64,000 nucleotides of DNA from JOPF133 sp052144935 (GCA_052144935.1 JBKQPR010000362.1:11434-75433); one strand, 5' to 3'; shown: positions 33,913-42,480, numbered from the stretch's first letter. Program-made: numbers and translations. The notes: generated by a model from the letters alone, not told the origin.

Positions 33913-35673
33913 CTACTTCACCGCCTGAACCCCCCGCTCCAGCACCTCGTCGCGGCCGGCGGCGATGCCCGCGCGCGTGGGCGATACCGGAATGGTGGGG
34001 CGAATGCCCACTCCGAAGAGCGGCGATCCATCGTGCTTGCGCACTCTCTCGCCGGTCCAGGTCAGCTCGTATCCGCCCGGCACGGTGAACGAATTGACCG
34101 TGCCGTTAATGCCTCCGGATGGCTCGCCCACAATTTCCGCCAGCTTGTAGCGCTCCACGATGGAGAGGATGGTTTCCGCGTAGCCGATGGCCCGGCCACC
34201 GCTGAGAAATGCCCGTTTGGCGGGGAAGTAGGGCGGTACGGGCGATGCCAGCCATTGGCTCTCCTGGAACATGGTCTCCGCCCCGTCCGGGCGGGTCACG
34301 ATCGGATCTGCGATGGAAGGGCCTTGCACGGCCCGATCCAGCAGGTGGCCGAAGAACGGACGGAACTGGAGCTTATCGTTGGGGTCGCCGCGCAGGTCGT
34401 ATACCATGCCGCGAGCCTTCGCCAGCGCAGGCACGGCGGCGGCAAAATCGGCGTCGGTGATGCGGTCGAGATCGAGATAGAAGATGCCCGGCTCCAGTTC
34501 CGCAATCTTGCCGGGCCGCGGCGGATAGAGATCCCCGGTCCGGATTGTGCAATCCAGCGTAACCGTGCGGCGCGCGCCGGGTTGAGCGGCCGGCTCCAAC
34601 TCCACCAGGATCTTATCGCCGGGCGCGTGCGCCAGCAGGTAAGTCAGGCCCCGTTCGCGAATGCATTGCGCCGTGGAGCCTGGCATGCCCGCTTCCCTGG
34701 CGGCCAGCGCTTCGGCGGCGGGTTTGCCGTCGATCGAGATCAGCGCATCGCCCGGCTTGACGTCCACCGTACCTTCGACAGAAAGCGCGGTGATGCGTCC
34801 TTCCGCCATGGTCCAGACGACCGGCGGAACGTAATCGGGCGGGGCTCCCGGCCCGCTGACATAGCCGTGGCCGTCGCGCAGGATCACAGCCATTTTCTGC
34901 AGCGTGGCGTGGAACGCCTGCGCGTCCTTGTCTCTGGCGGCTTCGGAAAGCAGCGGGCCGAGGGCGGCCATCCAGACGGGGCCCAGCTCTTCGAAGTAGG
35001 GATAAAAATGCTGGAACACGTTCCATGCCACGATCACCGCCGCCAGCCGGGTAGCGCGATCGTTGGGCGAGCCTCCGGGCGCAGGAAGCGCGCGCGCCTG
35101 CGCCAGCGGCCCCTGGTTGCGATAGAGCGCCATGGGAACCATGCAGGAGACGCCGCCGGGCAGGTCCTCGCGGAAGGCCGCGAACTGGACCAGGGCCTGC
35201 GCCCTGGGGATCAGGAAGCGGCTGCTGATATAGGGAGACTTTCCTTGCGGCGGGCCCAGCCCGCGATGCTGCCACAGGGCGACGAACGGCCCGAATTGCA
35301 TATCCATCTCGGGACGCGGCGCCCCTACCGGCACAACGCGAACCTGCTGCGCCACCGGCGCGAAGGCGCTTTCGAGTTTCGCAGCCAGCTCTGCGGGCGT
35401 GCCGGCCGGTTCCACGGCGCGAACGGCGGCCACCGCAAAGCGGTTCCAATCGGCGGTCGCAGCCTCGTCGGACGGATGGAAATAGCGCACGAATCCGAAC
35501 AGGCGGGCCAGCGCGCGCAAGTTATCGAAGCCCTGCGGCGTGAGGGGACGCGCCGGCTCTAGCGTCTCGCCCGGCTGGCCTTCGCCAAGACCGGTATTTG
35601 CTAATGGGGACTGCGCGCACAGCGATGCGGCAAGCAGAACCGCGGTCGAGAGCATGCGCGCGCCGAGAAGCAT
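33913..35673 (-). CDS. Secreted S41-type peptidase with PDZ, expected serine replaced
   Basis: A 586-residue exported protein (signal MLSTAVLLAASLCA; two possible starts, 35673 and 35655). A helical N-terminal region (ARLFGFVRYFHPSDEA), a PDZ-like part (VDVKPGDALISIDGKPAAEA), then the S41 core: PGIFYLDLDRI, KARGMVYDLRGDPNDKLQF and FLSGGRAIGYAETILSIVER followed by EIVGEPSGGINGTVNSF. In related S41 proteins the nucleophile sits in a RAxSYAE-type stretch; here the position is glycine (GGC, one base from AGC). It may be inactive, or use another residue. C-terminal repeats bind no obvious cofactor. Role in peptide turnover or signalling is inferred. Confidence 0.75.
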   Translation of the reverse strand: MLLGARMLSTAVLLAASLCAQSPLANTGLGEGQPGETLEPARPLTPQGFDNLRALARLFGFVRYFHPSDEAATADWNRFAVAAVRAVEPAGTPAELAAKLESAFAPVAQQVRVVPVGAPRPEMDMQFGPFVALWQHRGLGPPQGKSPYISSRFLIPRAQALVQFAAFREDLPGGVSCMVPMALYRNQGPLAQARALPAPGGSPNDRATRLAAVIVAWNVFQHFYPYFEELGPVWMAALGPLLSEAARDKDAQAFHATLQKMAVILRDGHGYVSGPGAPPDYVPPVVWTMAEGRITALSVEGTVDVKPGDALISIDGKPAAEALAAREAGMPGSTAQCIRERGLTYLLAHAPGDKILVELEPAAQPGARRTVTLDCTIRTGDLYPPRPGKIAELEPGIFYLDLDRITDADFAAAVPALAKARGMVYDLRGDPNDKLQFRPFFGHLLDRAVQGPSIADPIVTRPDGAETMFQESQWLASPVPPYFPAKRAFLSGGRAIGYAETILSIVERYKLAEIVGEPSGGINGTVNSFTVPGGYELTWTGERVRKHDGSPLFGVGIRPTIPVSPTRAGIAAGRDEVLERGVQAVK

Positions 35674-35752
35674 TCCGCTCTTGATTGTAAGGCAACCCGC
35701 GAGGCCGCAAGAGACCGGTCGTCGGGCCGCATTCCGGTGCTATGGTAATTGC

Positions 35753-36262
35753 ATGGGCGTCGATACACTGCTCCCGCTTGAGGAATACCTGAACACCTCG
35801 TATTCTCCCGACCGGGAATATCGGGACGGTGTCCTGATGGAGCGCAACTTGGGAGATGAGCCACACGCGCGGTTGCAGGCGTTGCTTGCCAGATACGTGG
35901 GCAACCGGGAAAAGCAGTGGAACATCAAGATCTACACGGAACTCCGCGTGAAAGTGCGCGAAAAATGGTATCCGATCCCCGACGTCTGCGTCTATTCGCG
36001 GCCCGGCTTCGTGGGCCGGTATCCTTCGCAACCGCCGCTGCTGTGGATCGAGATCCTCTCGCACGACGACCGGATGGTGGACGTTAGGGCCAAAGCTGCG
36101 GAACTGGTGAAGCATGGCGTGCCGTACGTCTGGATCATCGACCCCAATACGCTCGAAAGCGAGCTCTGGTCAGCCGACGGCGTTCAACAGGTCGCGGACA
36201 AAACGCTGCGCCTTCCCGATTCGCCGATCGTGATTCCGTTGCGGGATGTGATGGACGAATAG
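35753..36262 (+). CDS. Uma2-family PD-(D/E)XK endonuclease, copy 1
   Basis: About 169 residues from the ATG at 35753; the longer frame to 35540 is antisense to the S41 gene and has no ribosome site. Uma2 fold: LPLEEYLNTSYSPDREYRDG, then ELRVKVREKWYPIPDVCVYS, LLWIEILSHDDRMVDVRAKA and VPYVWIIDPNTLESELW. The active site is the D of PDV, E of WIEI and K of RAKAAEL. These small nucleases are abundant in cyanobacteria and soil bacteria, where they are usually thought of as mobile or selfish; the target is unknown. Copy 2 starts 531 bp downstream with almost the same leader DNA, so the pair is a recent duplication. Confidence 0.85.
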   Translation: MGVDTLLPLEEYLNTSYSPDREYRDGVLMERNLGDEPHARLQALLARYVGNREKQWNIKIYTELRVKVREKWYPIPDVCVYSRPGFVGRYPSQPPLLWIEILSHDDRMVDVRAKAAELVKHGVPYVWIIDPNTLESELWSADGVQQVADKTLRLPDSPIVIPLRDVMDE

Positions 36263-36283
36263 CCCCGGCGCTATGGTAATTGC

Positions 36284-36793
36284 ATGGGCGTCGAGACACT
36301 GCTCCCGCTTGAGGAATACCTGAACACCTCGTATTCTCCCGACCGGGAATATCGGGACGGTGTCCTGGTGGAGCGCAACTTGGGCGATAGGGCACACGCA
36401 GAATTGCAGGCCGCGCTCGCCGGATACCTGGGCCGCCGGCGCAAGGAGTGGAACATCCGGATCTACAACAGTCTCCGCGTAGAAGTGCGCGAAAGGTGGT
36501 TTTCGATCCCCGACGTCTGCATCTATTTGCTGCCCGGCTTCGAGGGCCGGTATCCTTCGGTGCCGCCGCTGCTGTGGATCGAGATCCTCTCGCCCGACGA
36601 CCGGATGGTGGACGTGTGGGCCAAAGCTACGGAGTTGGTGGAGAACGGCGTCCCGTACGTGTGGATCATCGACCCGAACACCCTCGAAAGCGAGCTCCGG
36701 ACAGCCGGCGGTGTTCAACAGGTCGCGGACAAAACCCTTCGCCTTCCCGGCTCGCCGATCGTGATTCCGTTGCTGGATGTGATGGACGATTAG
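36284..36793 (+). CDS. Uma2-family PD-(D/E)XK endonuclease, copy 2
   Basis: 169 residues, the tandem duplicate of the gene at 35753, 21 bases downstream of its stop. The first ~31 codons and about 15-20 bases of leader are almost identical at DNA level, while the middle (LAGYLGRRRKEWNIRIYNSL) has diverged. The end is again close. The catalytic PDV, WIEILSPDDR and KATEL residues are intact. The uneven divergence points to gene conversion or to selection on the middle part after duplication. Neither copy has a clear promoter or ribosome site beyond the shared leader TATGGTAATTGC. Confidence 0.85.
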   Translation: MGVETLLPLEEYLNTSYSPDREYRDGVLVERNLGDRAHAELQAALAGYLGRRRKEWNIRIYNSLRVEVRERWFSIPDVCIYLLPGFEGRYPSVPPLLWIEILSPDDRMVDVWAKATELVENGVPYVWIIDPNTLESELRTAGGVQQVADKTLRLPGSPIVIPLLDVMDD

Positions 36794-37189
36794 GCAATTC
36801 TCCCTGCGGCGCGCCTGCGCCGGTGAACTGGCTTCCAGAGGCGCTCATGTGGACGCCATCGGTCAACAAGAACATTTCGACAGCCTGCCATTGACATCCG
36901 GCGCTCCGAGGCGTCACTTGCGCAGCGCCTGGATGCGGTTCAGAATGTCCTGTTTCTCAGGACGATTGGGATTCCTCCGGAGGACCTCTTCGAACCAGCG
37001 GGCAGCGTCATTGTTCGCGATTAGACCATTCAGTGGCCGCTGCGAGAGCTTTGTCTCGCGGATTTCGCGTCGCTCCTGAAGTCTGCCGACCTATTCCGCC
37101 GCTTGCGCGTTGGAGATCCCTCGCTGCAGGGATCCGCTTGAGGCCCAAGGTACGCGGCTGCATGCCCGCATTGGTATCATTAACCTTAT
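36794..37189. other. 396-bp intergenic stretch with a TPR-gene remnant
   Basis: No intact gene. A minus-strand TPR-like fragment occupies 36914-37090 (listed separately). The end near 37170-37189 contains TATCAT (37175-37180) close to the homoserine dehydrogenase ATG, a possible -10 element that would give a very short leader. Confidence 0.4.
36914..37090 (-). pseudogene. TPR-protein C-terminal remnant
   Basis: An open stretch of 58 codons without a start, ending at a stop at 36914. It reads RLQERREIRETKLSQRPLNG and then NDAARWFEEVLRRNPNRPEK with a DILNRIQAL end, a pattern of the last helices of a TPR protein (the W-x-E-V-L-x-R-N-P turn). A stop codon (37091-37093) cuts it upstream. A gene relic; no family closer than TPR can be named. 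Confidence 0.45.
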
Positions 37190-38491
37190 ATGGAGGAAGT
37201 CAACGTCGGGATCGTGGGCCTCGGCAATGTCGGCTCCAGCACCCTCGCGATTCTGGCGAACAATGCCGATCAGATCGCCCTGAAGCTGGGCTTCCGGCTC
37301 ACCGTGACGGCGGTCTGCAGCCGCTCGGCGCACTCCAAACAGCTTCCCGCGGCGCTCGGAAACGTGTTCCGCACGACCGACTGGCGTGAGGTGGTCAGCC
37401 GTCCCGATGTGCAGATTGTGGCCGAGCTGGTGGGCGGCACGGGCGTGGCCGCGGAGATCTTCGGAGGCGCCATCCAGCATGGCAAATCGGTGGTCACGGC
37501 CAATAAGGAGTTGATGGCCGCGTGTGGGCCGGAACTGTGGGACCGCGCCATTCATGCCGGCGTCAACGTGGCCATGGAGGCCAGTGTCTGCGGCGGCATC
37601 CCCATCCACGCGGTGCTGCGCGAGGGCATCTCGGGCGACAACGTGGAGGCCCTCTACGGCATTCTGAACGGCACCTGCAACTACATCCTCACGGAGATGG
37701 AAAAGCGCGACGCGCCGCTCGAAACGGTGCTGGCCGAGGCGCAGTCGCTGGGCTATGCGGAGGCCGACCCGAGCGCCGATATCGACGGCTACGACGCCCG
37801 CTCCAAACTGGTGCTGCTGGCCGCCCTGGCGTTCGGCGAGAAGATCACGCCCTCGGATATCTTCATGGAGGGCATCCGGCGCATCACCCCGCTGGACTTC
37901 CGGTACGCCCGCCAGTTGAAGCACGCCGTCCGCCTGGTCTGCGGGGCGCGCAAGACGGCCGACGGGCTGATCCTCTTCGTGCGTCCCGCGTTGATTCCCT
38001 CCTCCACCATTCTGGCCGGCGTCCAGGGACCGTACAACGCCGTGTGGGTCAAGGGCCTTTACGGCGAAGACACGTTTTATTATGGCTGGGGCGCAGGCCA
38101 TCCCACAGGCGTAGCGGTGGTGAGCGACCTGATGCGCGTGGCGCGGGAGATTCGCAGCGGCAGCCCCGAGCGTGTTTCGCCCTTCGCCCACGAACGGCTG
38201 GGCGAGAATCGCCCGGTCTCCATCACCGTGCAGAAGCGGGCCTATTATCTGCGCTTCCGCGTGAACGACCGGCCCGGCATCATCGCCCGCCTGGCCGGCA
38301 TTCTGGCCAGCAAAAACATCAGCCTGGAGGCCGTCTTGCAGGAGCCGTGCGATACCAAGCACGACCTGCCGTTCGTGATCACCGTCGAGCCGACCTCGGA
38401 ACAGTCGATCCGCGAGGCCGTAGCCGAAATGACGCGGCTCGATTTCATGCTCGAGGCGCCTCTGGCGCTGCCCATGGAGACCGCTTTATGA
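37190..38491 (+). CDS. hom: Homoserine dehydrogenase
   Basis: A 433-residue cytoplasmic enzyme that reduces aspartate semialdehyde to homoserine with NAD(P)H, on the path to threonine and methionine. Rossmann motif GIVGLGNVGSS (7-17), the substrate-lysine region VVTANKELMA, the signature ASVCGGIPIHAVLREGISGD, GILNGTCNYILTEM and EADPSADIDGYDARSKL are all present. A C-terminal ACT domain (about 345-425; YYLRFRVNDRPGIIARLAGI) implies feedback control by an amino acid, usually threonine. Its stop overlaps an ATG at 38488 (ATGA), which may or may not be used. Very short upstream leader. Confidence 0.94.
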   Translation: MEEVNVGIVGLGNVGSSTLAILANNADQIALKLGFRLTVTAVCSRSAHSKQLPAALGNVFRTTDWREVVSRPDVQIVAELVGGTGVAAEIFGGAIQHGKSVVTANKELMAACGPELWDRAIHAGVNVAMEASVCGGIPIHAVLREGISGDNVEALYGILNGTCNYILTEMEKRDAPLETVLAEAQSLGYAEADPSADIDGYDARSKLVLLAALAFGEKITPSDIFMEGIRRITPLDFRYARQLKHAVRLVCGARKTADGLILFVRPALIPSSTILAGVQGPYNAVWVKGLYGEDTFYYGWGAGHPTGVAVVSDLMRVAREIRSGSPERVSPFAHERLGENRPVSITVQKRAYYLRFRVNDRPGIIARLAGILASKNISLEAVLQEPCDTKHDLPFVITVEPTSEQSIREAVAEMTRLDFMLEAPLALPMETAL

Positions 38492-38718
38492 AGAGATGGG
38501 AGAAAATCGCTTGCCAAGCGAAAGCGCCCAGTGCCGCTTGCTTGGCCCATCGCAGCTTCGGCATTAATTGTGGGGTGGGCAATCCTGGGGTGCCCTCTGG
38601 GCCCAGTCGGGCCCCGGGGGCGCCCTCGGGCGGCTCTTTCGGGCCACGTGCGGGTCCGCGCGCCCAGCAATCGCCGGCTGGGGGTGCCCCACGTGCTCAC
38701 AGGCCCCAAGGCTGCGAG
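38492..38718. repeat. GC-rich repeat insertion between hom and the methyltransferase
   Basis: Contains GGGGTGCCCTCTGGGCCC (38587-38604) and related GGGGGCGCC, TGGGGGTGCC and GGGCCC runs. The same 18-mer family occurs at 38, 11983 and 13241. The stretch is open in the methyltransferase frame, coding for a Gly/Pro/Ala-rich segment, so it could be translated as an N-terminal extension if the ATG at 38488 is used. Confidence 0.6.
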
Positions 38719-39429
38719 GTGAGACAGAAGTTTTCGTCTGTCGGTCTCGCGGGTTGGCCGGTCACGGGTATCCTCTGTGCCACGCTGGCGCTGGCCGCCG
38801 GGCTCCAGGCCCAGGTGGCCACCCAGGCCAACTCCACCTATCAGACTCCGGAGGGCCGCAAGTCGGTCGCCGCCGGACTCGCCGATCCGGCCCGCGACCA
38901 GAAGCAGAAGCCGCAGGAACTGGTCGAAGCCATGGAGATCCAGCGCGGCATGACGGTGGCCGATGTGGGCACCGGCGTCGGCTACATGCTGCCGTTCTTA
39001 AGCCGCGCCGTCGGCCCCGCCGGCCGCGTCATCGGGGAAGACATTTTCGACGATTTCCTGGCCTCCGCGAAACAGGCGGCGGCCAACCGAGGACTTCACA
39101 ACGTGCTCTTCATCAAGGGCACGGAGACCGATCCCAACCTGCCGGAAGGCCAGATGGACGAGATCCTGGTGCTGGACGTCTACCACCATTTCGACTATCC
39201 CGAAAAGATGCTGGCCGCGCTTCATAAAGATCTCAAACCCGGTGGCAAGCTGATCGTGGTGGAGTATTACAAGACCAAGGAAGCCATGCCCGGTGGGCGG
39301 GCCCTGACGCACATCCGGCTGAACAAGCCGGAGGTCATCAAAGAAATCGAGACGAACCACTTCCGGCTCGTTTCGGAACGGGAACACATCCCAGGCAGCC
39401 AATACATGCTGACCCTGGAGAGGAATTAG
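38719..39429 (+). CDS. Exported SAM-dependent methyltransferase
   Basis: 236 residues from a GTG at 38719, which gives a clean signal peptide (FSSVGLAGWPVTGILCATLA then LAAGLQAQ). The class I methyltransferase fold follows: MTVADVGTGVGYMLPFLSRA is the SAM-binding motif I, and EILVLDVYHHFDYPEKMLAA and KPGGKLIVVEYYK are motifs II and III. Secreted class I methyltransferases are common in acidobacteria, with unknown substrates. An alternative start at 38488 overlaps the hom stop and would add about 77 residues made from the GC repeat. The DsbA-like gene follows after 7 bases, so the two form an operon. Confidence 0.78.
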   Translation: MRQKFSSVGLAGWPVTGILCATLALAAGLQAQVATQANSTYQTPEGRKSVAAGLADPARDQKQKPQELVEAMEIQRGMTVADVGTGVGYMLPFLSRAVGPAGRVIGEDIFDDFLASAKQAAANRGLHNVLFIKGTETDPNLPEGQMDEILVLDVYHHFDYPEKMLAALHKDLKPGGKLIVVEYYKTKEAMPGGRALTHIRLNKPEVIKEIETNHFRLVSEREHIPGSQYMLTLERN

Positions 39430-39436
39430 GAAAAGA

Positions 39437-40177
39437 ATGACCAAGTTGTTGCAATATGCGAAGTACGTGGCGCTGCCGCTGGCGCTGCTTGTGCCGCTGG
39501 CCGCGCAGGATCAGGGCATCACCCGGCAGCAGGCCGACCAGATTCTGAATGAGCTGCGCCAGATCCGGCAGTTGCTGGAGAAGCAGCAGGCCGCCAAACC
39601 GCAGGGGCCCGCCGAGCCGGGCCGCGCCACCCTGAATCTGGAGGGCTCCCCGATGCTAGGGTCGAAGGACGCGCCCGTCACCATGGTGGAATATACCGAC
39701 TATCAGTGCCCGTACTGCCGGCAATTTCACCTGACCGTGTTCAACGAGCTGAAGAAGAACTTCATCGACACTGGCAAGGTGCGGTTCTACAGCCGCGATC
39801 TGCCGCTCGACAGCCTGCACCCCAACGCCACTCGGGCGGCCCAAGCGGCCCGCTGCGCAGCCGACCAGGGCCAGTTCTGGACCATGCGCAACCTGATGGG
39901 GTTGAACCCCGACAAGCTCGATATGGACCACCTGGCGGGCTTCGCGACGGACTTGAAGCTCGACACCTTCGCCTTCCGCAACTGCGTGGAGAGCGAGAAG
40001 TACAAGAGCGCGGTCGAGAGCGACGTGCTGGAAGCCGTCAGAATTGGCGCCCAGGCCACACCTTCGTTCGTGATCGGCAAGAGCACTTCCGAGGGCGTGG
40101 ATGGCGAGCTGATGATCGGCGCCTTGCCCTACCCCAGCTTCGAACAGAAGCTGAAGCTGCTGGAAACGGCGAAGTAG
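39437..40177 (+). CDS. DsbA-like thioredoxin-fold oxidoreductase
   Basis: A 246-residue periplasmic protein (signal MTKLLQYAKYVALPLALLVP...). A short coiled segment (about 30-56) precedes the thioredoxin fold with Cys91-Pro-Tyr-Cys94 in EYTDYQCPYCRQF and the cis-proline loop in QATPSFVIG. The insert between them has the helical layout of the DsbA/DSBA-oxidoreductase family. The CPYC centre is usually strongly oxidising or isomerising; it forms or shuffles disulfides in exported proteins. It sits directly behind an exported methyltransferase and a start with GAGAGGA upstream. Confidence 0.88.
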   Translation: MTKLLQYAKYVALPLALLVPLAAQDQGITRQQADQILNELRQIRQLLEKQQAAKPQGPAEPGRATLNLEGSPMLGSKDAPVTMVEYTDYQCPYCRQFHLTVFNELKKNFIDTGKVRFYSRDLPLDSLHPNATRAAQAARCAADQGQFWTMRNLMGLNPDKLDMDHLAGFATDLKLDTFAFRNCVESEKYKSAVESDVLEAVRIGAQATPSFVIGKSTSEGVDGELMIGALPYPSFEQKLKLLETAK

Positions 40178-40967
40178 GGGGCGGACCGGGAGTCAGAGAC
40201 ATATGGTGTCTACCGATTCTACGCCAGCGAGATGCCCTGCGCAGCGGATTCGGAACGAAAAAACGCGCTTGCGTTCCTCTACGGCTTGTCACATGGACGA
40301 AGAGTCGCCAACCAGCGGATATGTCCGGCGTGGATGCGATAGTGGTCGAATTACTGTTTTAAACCGGCCAATCTGCTTGCATGAAAAGGAAAACGTAAGT
40401 GGCTTAGAGTCAAGCAGATTGGCCGGTTTGAAAGCGTTTATCTGGTCCAATCTCTGCACGCGCCACATTCCAAACAAGTTAACGCCGCGCGGGCACGAGG
40501 ATTGGCCAGATAAACGCGCGACTTGGAAAGAGCGCGGCGGAGGCCGGCGAGATCGGAGCGTTACGGGCGTGGTGCTCTGGGCGTTATCACGCAATATCGC
40601 TAGCTTCCCAATTCGGTAGTCCCCACGGGGGTCCGCCATGTGCGCAGATTCCGGGCACTTTGGGCGGGCCGGGCCATCCGGGCGGGTTATCCCGGCGAGG
40701 ATTTGTTCTTCCGCGATCCCAACACGAATATTCGCGCCGAGCGGGACAGTCTGCTCCAAGGGCGGGAGGGGCGCAGCGGCGCCGGCCAAGGGGAAAGAAT
40801 AGGGTTGGTGGGGAACCTTGGCGACAAGTTCCTGCGCAGCTCGTTGTTAGGCTCGCCCGAGCGATTGGCTTGCGCGGCGGAGAGGGCGTTGGCATCGGGC
40901 GAGACAAAGTTGACAAAGTAGGTGCCGTCTTGCATTCGCTCACGCGGTGTTGTATCTGAAGAGTGGC
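40178..40967. other. 790-bp stretch without a clear gene
   Basis: No gene is supported. Short open frames on both strands lack domain character. A remarkable pair of large stem-loops occupies 40361-40517 (listed separately). A plus-strand frame from 40640 to 40921 and its antisense were examined and not recognised. The URO-D-like gene begins at 40968 after this stretch. Confidence 0.5.
40361..40517. repeat. Two adjacent large stem-loops sharing GATTGGCC
   Basis: Hairpin 1: AAACCGGCCAATCTGCTTG (40361-40379) is the exact reverse complement of CAAGCAGATTGGCCGGTTT (40411-40429), a 19-bp perfect stem with a 31-base loop. Hairpin 2 begins four bases later: GCGTTTATCTGGTCCAATC (40434-40452) pairs with GATTGGCCAGATAAACGC (40500-40517) over 18 bp with one bulged T and a 47-base loop. 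GATTGGCC or GGCCAATC occurs in three of the four arms, with GTCCAATC in the fourth. No T-run follows, so these are not standard terminators. Possible non-coding RNA, recombinase site or non-autonomous element. Confidence 0.75.
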
Positions 40968-42209
40968 ATGACCTCTCGCGAACGGGTAATGGCCGCGATC
41001 GCTCATAAGGAGCCGGATCGCGTTCCGCTCGACCACGGTTCGATGCGATCCACCGGCATCATGGCGATTGCTTACAATCGCTTGAAAGCGCACCTCGGTG
41101 TAGGCGAGCCTCCCACCTTGCTGTACGACCTGATCCAGCAACTGGCGCAACCCGACGACTGGTACCTGGATCGATTCCACGTGGACGCGATCGATCTCGG
41201 CCGGGTGCTTACCACGCCGAAGGACTGGAAGCCGTGGACTCTCCCCGATGGATCGCCGGCCATGGCGCCCGCCTGGTTTTGCCCGGACCGCGCTGACGGC
41301 GGCCTGCTGGTGCGCGGCCCCGGCGGAATCATCATCGGGAGAATGCCGGCGGGCGCGCTCTTTATCGACCAGTGCCATTGGCCGCTCTCCGCTCCCGAAG
41401 GCCTCGACAGCTACGAACCCCTGCCCGAAAAGATGAGCCAGGTCACGTGGAGCGCCATCGGGTCCCCGCCATGGGACCGGCCCGCCACGGATGCGCGGCT
41501 GGAAGAAATCGGGCGCGCCGCGCGTCACCTGCACGACACCACGGAGTACGCCATCTCGCTTAGCGTGGGGTGCAATCTTTACGAATGGAGCCAGTTCCTC
41601 TTCGGCATGGAGAACCTCTACCTGTACCTGGCCTCCGAGAAACGCAAGCTGGCCCGGTTTCTCGACCGGCTCACCGAATTGCACCTGGAAAACCTCTCCC
41701 GGATTCTGCCGAAAGTGCGCGGACTGGTGCAGATCCTGGTGATGGGCGATGACCTCGGCATGCAATCGGGACCGCAGATGTCCCCGGCCACGTATCGCGA
41801 ATTGTTCCTCCCGCGGCACAAGCGGATCTACAACCACGCGCGCGACCTGAGCGGCGCACACATCTTCATGCACTGCTGCGGCGGTGTGTACCAGTTGATC
41901 CCGGATCTGATCGAGGCGGGGGTCGAGATCCTCAACCCGGTGCAGACGGGAGCGCGCCACATGGAGCCGGAACGGCTGAAGCGCGAGTTCGGCCGCGATC
42001 TCACCTTTTGGGGCGGCGGATGCGACACCCAGGGCTTGTTGGCCTCGGGAACGCCCGAGCAGGTGCGCGGCGACGTGCGCCGGCGGCTGGAGATCTTCAT
42101 GCCCGGCGGCGGGTACGTGTGGAACCAGGTGCACAACGTCATGGCCAATGTGCCGCCGGAAAATGTCGTCGCCATGCTCGACGCGGCCCATGAGTTCGGT
42201 TGCTACTAA
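40968..42209 (+). CDS. Uroporphyrinogen-decarboxylase-type methyltransferase
   Basis: About 413 residues from the ATG at 40968 (seven codons after a TTG that opens the frame). It has the URO-D fold: MTSRERVMAAIAHKEPDRVP at the start, FGMENLYLYLASEKRKLARF in the middle, VMGDDLGMQSGPQMSPATYR and IFMHCCGGVYQLIPDLIEAG with a C-terminal GGGCDTQGLLASGTPEQV. These are the marks of the corrinoid/CoM methyltransferase branch (MtaA/CmuA-like), not of heme synthesis: the N-terminal heme-enzyme RQAGR motif is absent. It transfers methyl groups from a small molecule; the donor is unknown. A broken paralogue follows immediately. Confidence 0.8.
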   Translation: MTSRERVMAAIAHKEPDRVPLDHGSMRSTGIMAIAYNRLKAHLGVGEPPTLLYDLIQQLAQPDDWYLDRFHVDAIDLGRVLTTPKDWKPWTLPDGSPAMAPAWFCPDRADGGLLVRGPGGIIIGRMPAGALFIDQCHWPLSAPEGLDSYEPLPEKMSQVTWSAIGSPPWDRPATDARLEEIGRAARHLHDTTEYAISLSVGCNLYEWSQFLFGMENLYLYLASEKRKLARFLDRLTELHLENLSRILPKVRGLVQILVMGDDLGMQSGPQMSPATYRELFLPRHKRIYNHARDLSGAHIFMHCCGGVYQLIPDLIEAGVEILNPVQTGARHMEPERLKREFGRDLTFWGGGCDTQGLLASGTPEQVRGDVRRRLEIFMPGGGYVWNQVHNVMANVPPENVVAMLDAAHEFGCY

Positions 42210-42231
42210 AGGACAAACTATCCTTTTGGCC

Positions 42232-42480
42232 ATGCCTCCTCGAGGATTGCCCGCTACCGAGCCCTTCTGGAACAGAGAGGCCGTCGCGCGCCCCCTGGCG
42301 GGCTTTTCGCTGGCCGCCTGGTTTCCGCTGAATGAGTTTTCCGCCCGCGATACCTGGGGACCGCGGACCACCTGACGCCCGACACGATCGACGTCGAAGC
42401 GTTCCTGCCCGATCGCATCCGCACGTTGCGGGAGGGCGAACACATCGACGACGACCTCATTCGCGGTGCGTGCCCGGGGC
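42232..42480 (+). pseudogene. Truncated, frameshifted URO-D-type paralogue
   Basis: Frame 1 from 42232 reads RPLAGFSLAAWFPLNEFSAR, which is the PLVGFSLGGWFPxNEFSA start of a second URO-D-type protein. A shift near 42350 then gives DHLTPDTIDVEAFLPDRIRT, EGEHIDDDLIRGACPG in another frame, again family-like. The rest is missing. It lies 22 bases after the intact URO-D-type gene, so it is a decayed neighbour, perhaps a former corrinoid-methyltransferase pair. Confidence 0.6.

Noticed and set aside
40361..40429. Terminator of the DsbA-like gene
   Set aside because: The stem is perfect but lies 180 bases after the stop and is not followed by T residues.
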